From CATOSD01 sp965226695 (GTDB lineage: Bacteria > Chloroflexota > Dehalococcoidia > Lucifugimonadales > CATOSD01): a DNA stretch of 64,000 bases. Shown here one piece after another: positions 60,342 through 64,000 of this stretch (positions within the stretch are counted from its first letter, which is position 1; every line of letters begins with the position of its first letter). The notes under the pieces are model-generated. The model made no database searches. It was not told the DNA's origin and saw nothing but the letters and a program-made list of their open reading frames with translations. A program made the translations under genes and the position numbers. The stretch spans positions 2,418,001 to 2,482,000 of the forward strand of contig OZ245405.1 in assembly GCA_965226695.1 (NCBI GenBank), written 5' to 3'.

Positions 60342-61676
60342 ATGATGGGAAACACCAACACCGGTCTGCCCCTGGAGGGGGTGCGCTCGCTCGAACTGGC
60401 CGAGATTTGGGCCGGACCGTACTGCGGCGTGTTGATGGGCGACCTAGGCGCGGAGGTCATCAAGGTCGAGTCCATGCAGCGCATCGCTCGCGGTCCCGTC
60501 AGGCCGCCCGCGGGCTCTGCCGGCTATCCGGACGCCGACCCGGGCGAGCGGCCCTGGAATCGCAGCGCCAACTTCAACGGACTCAACCGCAACAAGGCCG
60601 GCCTTACGCTGGACCTCGGAACGCCCCTGGGAGCGAAGGCGTTCAAGGAGCTCGTGAGCGTGAGCGACGTGGTCGTGTCGAACTACGCCTACGGCGTGTT
60701 GACCGAGAAGTTCGGCCTGGACTACGAGACGTTGAGGCGTGTGAAGCCTGACATAGTGATGTTGCTCATGCCGGGTTTCGGCAACACCGGTCCCTATCGC
60801 CGCTACCGCAGCATGGGCATGACGATCGACGCGCTGTCCGGGCATTCGGCCCTTCGCGGCTACCCCGACCAGGACCTGTCCACGCTGTCGCTGGTGCACC
60901 ACCCGGACGCGGTAGGCGGCGCTACGGCGGCGTTCGCCGTCTGCGCGGCCCTGCACAGGCGCAACCGGACCGGCCAGGGGCAGTTTGTCGACATGGCCCA
61001 GGCCGAGGCGTTCATCCCGCACATAGGAGAGGCGGTGTTGGAGTACGGCATGACGGGCCGCCAGAGGGCGCGCCGCGGCAACCGGCACCCGGAGATGGCT
61101 CCCCACGGCGTGTACCCGTGCGAAGGAGAAGACAGGTGGGTTGCCATCGCCGTCCGCTCCGACAGCGAGTGGCGGGCGGCGTGCGCCGCAATGGACGCGC
61201 CGGAGCTGGCCGAGGACCCGCGATTCGCCCGGCTGGACGCCCGGCTGAGCAACCACGACGAGTTGGGCGACGCTATAGCGCGCTGGACGAGCGGACTGGA
61301 CCGCTACGAGGCGGCCCGCCGGCTACAGGACGCGGGTGTCCCAGCCGCGCCGGTGCTCGATTGCGGCGCGGACGCCTACGACGACCCGCATCTGCAGGCT
61401 CGAGACTACTTCCAGCAGGTTACTCACCCCGAGGCCGGCACGTACCTGCTCAGCGGCCCGATGTGGAAGCTGTCAGGCCAGGACCAACCGAGACACGAAC
61501 CGGCGCCCGGTCTCGGCGAGCACAACTCCTACGTGCTGCGCGATCTGCTGGGCGTGACGGATGCGGCCTACGCGGAGTTGGAGCACGAGCTGATCATAGG
61601 CGACACACCGCTCGAAGGCTCCGACATGGGCGGCGTCCGCCGCGTCCGCCGCGAGGCGGCCCGCAGGGCAGGGTAG
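60342..61676 (+). CDS. CaiB/BaiF family CoA-transferase 4
   Basis: A 444-residue member: PLEGVRSLELAEIWAGPYCGVLMGDLGAEVIKVES, LNRNKAGLTLDLGT, VVVSNYAYGVL, PGFGNTGPYRRYR, APGLGEHNSYVLRDLLG. The catalytic position is Glu (VDMAQAEAF). The C-terminus has a basic Arg-rich tail (RRVRREAARR). It may form a hetero-oligomer with gene 3, as the two are coupled. Confidence 0.9.
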   Translation: MMGNTNTGLPLEGVRSLELAEIWAGPYCGVLMGDLGAEVIKVESMQRIARGPVRPPAGSAGYPDADPGERPWNRSANFNGLNRNKAGLTLDLGTPLGAKAFKELVSVSDVVVSNYAYGVLTEKFGLDYETLRRVKPDIVMLLMPGFGNTGPYRRYRSMGMTIDALSGHSALRGYPDQDLSTLSLVHHPDAVGGATAAFAVCAALHRRNRTGQGQFVDMAQAEAFIPHIGEAVLEYGMTGRQRARRGNRHPEMAPHGVYPCEGEDRWVAIAVRSDSEWRAACAAMDAPELAEDPRFARLDARLSNHDELGDAIARWTSGLDRYEAARRLQDAGVPAAPVLDCGADAYDDPHLQARDYFQQVTHPEAGTYLLSGPMWKLSGQDQPRHEPAPGLGEHNSYVLRDLLGVTDAAYAELEHELIIGDTPLEGSDMGGVRRVRREAARRAG

Positions 61677-61763
61677 GGGGCCGCAACACGCGCCGTTCTG
61701 TGTCAAGAAGCGCATTTACAAAAACATGTTACGGGGCAAAGTGCCCGGAAGAAGCAAGGTTAG

Positions 61764-62447
61764 ATGCCAAGAAGTAGGCAATCCAGGGGCGCGTGCTCCT
61801 ACTGCGGGCGCGAGTTTACCAGGGACGGTATGAGGAGGCATCTGCAAGCGTGCCATCGCCGAATGGACGTCGTCGCTGAGGCCGATAAGGTTCGTGCCAG
61901 TAACACAAAGCTTCACCATCTGCGAATTCTAGACCAGTACGATGGGGGTTTCTGGCTGCACCTGGAAGTGGACGGCCTTGCAACGCTGAACGATCTGGAC
62001 TACTACCTGCGCGCCATATGGCTGGAGTGCTGCGGTCACCTGAGCCTGTTCTCGGTGGATGGATGGTCAAGCGACGAAATCCCGCCGGGGCTGATGGTTG
62101 AACAGGTGTTTTCTCCTGGTTTCGAGTTGACCCACATCTACGATTTCGGCACCAGCAACTACACGCGGATAAAGGCGCTCGACGTCCGAGACGGCAAGCC
62201 AACCACGGCCAATCCGGTTGCTCTGATGGCGCGGAACAGTCCAACTGACCGCAGGTGCACAGATTGCGGGCAGCCCGCATCCGAGTGGTGCATGGAGTGC
62301 GTCTTCGAACATGATGCGCCCGGAACTCTCTGTGAACTCCACTCGGAGTCACATCCCCATGAAGACTACGGAGACACGCTCCCCATCGTGAATTCGCCGA
62401 GGTCGAGCACGTGTGGCTACGACGGACCGGCGGAGCCGCCGTACTAG
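61764..62447 (+). CDS. Zinc-finger protein with pRiA4b-ORF3-like domain
   Basis: A 227-residue protein in three parts: an N-terminal C2H2-like finger (Cys11, Cys14, His26, His31), a central domain with LDYYLRAIW...HLSLFSVDG and ELTHIYDFGTSNYTRI similar to the pRiA4b ORF-3 family, and a C-terminal cysteine cluster (CTDCGQ...CMECV). Such proteins occur on plasmids and islands and have no known role. It may bind nucleic acid. GC is slightly lower than in the CaiB genes. Confidence 0.75.
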   Translation: MPRSRQSRGACSYCGREFTRDGMRRHLQACHRRMDVVAEADKVRASNTKLHHLRILDQYDGGFWLHLEVDGLATLNDLDYYLRAIWLECCGHLSLFSVDGWSSDEIPPGLMVEQVFSPGFELTHIYDFGTSNYTRIKALDVRDGKPTTANPVALMARNSPTDRRCTDCGQPASEWCMECVFEHDAPGTLCELHSESHPHEDYGDTLPIVNSPRSSTCGYDGPAEPPY

Positions 62448-62478
62448 CCAACGCCGGCCTCTTCCCAGTGGGCGAACC

Positions 62479-63213
62479 CTACCGCCTGAACGAGATCCTC
62501 TTGTACGACTCCGCGTACTGCATCCCCTTGCCCTTGGCGCGCTCTCGCCGCCATTGGCGCAGGCGCTCGCCCATGCGCTCCACGGTGCCATCGCGGATTT
62601 CACCTATCTGGGACTGGTGGGCGACGATGGCCTCGATGGACGTGTCCATGTGGTTGGTCACGTCGATCCACAGGTCCGGCTCCGGGTGGCCGTTGATCCA
62701 CACCTCGCCCACCTTGTGAGGCTCGAAGCCCGCCTCCAGCAGCTCGGGGAACGTCAGATGGTCGCGCGCGGTGGGGAAGATCGCCGCCAGCGTCGCCTCT
62801 CCGGCGGCCATGTGGTCGGGATGCCCAACGCCCCAGTAGCCGTCCAGCGTTCGCAGGGGATACTGGCATATGACCACGTCCGGCTTGTGGCGACGGATCT
62901 CTCGGGCGATGTCGCGCCGCAGCTCCAGCGTGGGCAGCAACATGCTGTCCTCGTATCCCAGGAAAACCACGTCCTTCAGGCCAAGCACCTTTCCCGCGTT
63001 GATCTGCTCCTGCTGCCTCACACGCGCGAGCTCCGCGGGGTCGAATTCGCGGTCGCTTGTGCCCTTGCTGCCGTCGGTGCAGAGCACGTAGACCATCTCC
63101 CAGCCCTCGGCGCACAGCTTGGCCACGGTGCCCGAGCAGCCAAACTCCGCGTCGTCGGCGTGGGCGACCACCACCATGCCGCGAGTGTAATCGTTATCGT
63201 TGTTCCGGTTCAT
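62479..63213 (-). CDS. PIG-L family deacetylase
   Basis: The 244-residue zinc hydrolase has VVAHADDAEFG (His-Asp-Asp) and GVGHPDHMAAGE with the third ligand, plus VVICQYP. It deacetylates an N-acetyl sugar such as GlcNAc-inositol or GlcNAc-malate (BshB-like), or another amide. No thiol-synthesis partner is nearby. Confidence 0.92.
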   Translation of the reverse strand: MNRNNDNDYTRGMVVVAHADDAEFGCSGTVAKLCAEGWEMVYVLCTDGSKGTSDREFDPAELARVRQQEQINAGKVLGLKDVVFLGYEDSMLLPTLELRRDIAREIRRHKPDVVICQYPLRTLDGYWGVGHPDHMAAGEATLAAIFPTARDHLTFPELLEAGFEPHKVGEVWINGHPEPDLWIDVTNHMDTSIEAIVAHQSQIGEIRDGTVERMGERLRQWRRERAKGKGMQYAESYKRISFRR

Positions 63214-63343
63214 CTAACCTCCCTAGTCAGGACTGGCGAATCCTCCCACGTGCGGGCCGCTAATGTGAATCACGCGGCACGCCGTGAAACGCCCTGATTT
63301 TATTGTGGTAATTCCTATCTGGTTTGAGTCGGCTTCCCGCCGC

Positions 63344-64000
63344 CTACTCCATCCCCGTCGCCTGCGCCACCTGCGCGAAGACATCCTGGGCCAGCAGGGC
63401 GTCGCTGGCGTGCTGTATAGCCTCCATCACTGGAGCGGGGTAGATTCCAACGACTATCATACCCACGAACAGCGCGCCCAGTAACCACAGCGTCAGCAGT
63501 GGCACGCGGATGGGCGACGGGTCATCCGCGCGCTCGATGTACATCTGACGCACTATGGACAGGTAGTAATAAAGTGATATGACGCTGGCGAAGATGGCGA
63601 GTCCCGCCAGCCAGAGCAGCCCCTGCGCGGCCGCCGCGTTGAAAAGGTAAAACTTGCTGGCGAATCCGGCGAATATCGGCAGCCCGGCGAGCGAGAACAG
63701 CGCCACCGCGAGCACCATTGCCACGGCAGGCGAGCGCCTGGACAGGCCGGCGAGGCTGGCTATCTCCTCGCTTCGAGTCACGTTGTACACCGCGCTTATC
63801 GACAGGAAGGCGGCCATGTTGGTGATGGCGTAGGCCACCAAGTGCAGCATGATCCCGTTGGACGCCAGGTGCGACAACGACGTAGACACGCGCCCGTCGC
63901 TGTCCACCGACGCGAGCGCCGCTATTCCCATGAGCAGGTAGCCCACGTGCCCGATGCTGGAGTAGGCCAGCAGTCGCTTTATGTTGCTCTGCGCCAGTGC
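63344..64000 (-). CDS. nuoN: NADH-quinone oxidoreductase subunit N, C-terminal part
   Basis: The gene runs off the right edge, leaving the last 218 residues. The start of the fragment reads LAQSNIKRLLAYSSIGHVGYLLMG, followed by ITNMAAFLSISAVYN, LSRRSPAVAMVLAVALFSLAGLPIFAGFASKFYLF and YYYLSIVRQMY. These are the antiporter-like helices of complex I. It indicates a nuo operon to the right and an energy metabolism that uses a quinone. Confidence 0.95.
   Translation of the reverse strand, partial: ALAQSNIKRLLAYSSIGHVGYLLMGIAALASVDSDGRVSTSLSHLASNGIMLHLVAYAITNMAAFLSISAVYNVTRSEEIASLAGLSRRSPAVAMVLAVALFSLAGLPIFAGFASKFYLFNAAAAQGLLWLAGLAIFASVISLYYYLSIVRQMYIERADDPSPIRVPLLTLWLLGALFVGMIVVGIYPAPVMEAIQHASDALLAQDVFAQVAQATGME

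Noticed and set aside
1..64000. Search for rRNA genes, integrases and transposases
   Set aside because: None was recognised on either strand, so the mobile character of the inserted modules rests on boundaries and composition only.

Overview
This is a GC-rich bacterial window (my estimate is about 64 percent GC) with core housekeeping genes interleaved with catabolic families and several compact low-GC insertions. The mix suggests a Chloroflexota genome, perhaps a Dehalococcoidia or SAR202-like lineage: four CaiB/BaiF CoA-transferases, two luciferase-like (LLM) flavin oxidoreductases, many amidohydrolases and SDRs, a UbiA/UbiD/UbiX trio, a FIST protein, and many dispersed palindromic repeats. 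This lineage call is inference; no rRNA gene is present.

Left part (1-16.4 kb). A protein tail and a FIST sensor lie on the plus strand. Two minus-strand blocks follow: SDR, enolase and amidohydrolase, then CapA-like and MFS. Next are a GHKL ATPase and three tandem SDR copies in which Asn replaces the catalytic Lys. A plus-strand toxin-antitoxin-like pair, an alpha/beta hydrolase and a BrnT/BrnA-type locus with an in-frame TGA precede gatC-gatA and a NYN nuclease gene.

Middle part (16.4-32.5 kb). After a tandem 106-bp double-hairpin repeat come xdhC and mocA. A complete EcoRV-type restriction-modification system with a controller gene sits within a few bases of mocA and an ABC-F gene. An S9 peptidase and a two-subunit CoA-transferase lead to a tRNA-Trp gene. 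An AAA ATPase with a translationally coupled small protein lies between tRNA-Trp and tRNA-Val/tRNA-Met. A UvrD-type helicase follows, flanked by two diverged copies of the 3' end of a metallo-beta-lactamase-fold gene, which looks like cargo integrated into a gene end.

Right-centre part (32.6-48.2 kb). LLM oxidoreductases, an ADP-ribosyltransferase-like gene, an orphan ribbon-helix-helix gene, an amidohydrolase and an agmatinase-family gene come first. A coupled pair (DUF4365 plus an unknown 378-residue protein) sits before purA. Then come asd-dapA, a CinA-like/nucleotidyltransferase fusion, and the ubiD, ubiA and ubiX genes, a set often used in quinone (including futalosine menaquinone) synthesis.

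Right part (48.2-64 kb). A single-chain nuclease-methyltransferase (Type IIG/IIL-like) is followed by a decayed stretch of small genes. Then come an orphan TPP-enzyme subunit, a PHP hydrolase, two small proteins sharing a C-terminal WYANLP motif, a 2-hydroxyacid dehydrogenase, the CaiB/BaiF cluster with a cupin, a zinc-finger pRiA4b-type protein, a PIG-L deacetylase and a partial nuoN.

The main theme is a high density of separate defence or conflict modules inserted at core-gene ends and tRNA genes, plus several families of palindromic repeats. The best candidates for undescribed systems are the AAA/small-protein pair, the helicase cargo and the DUF4365 pair.
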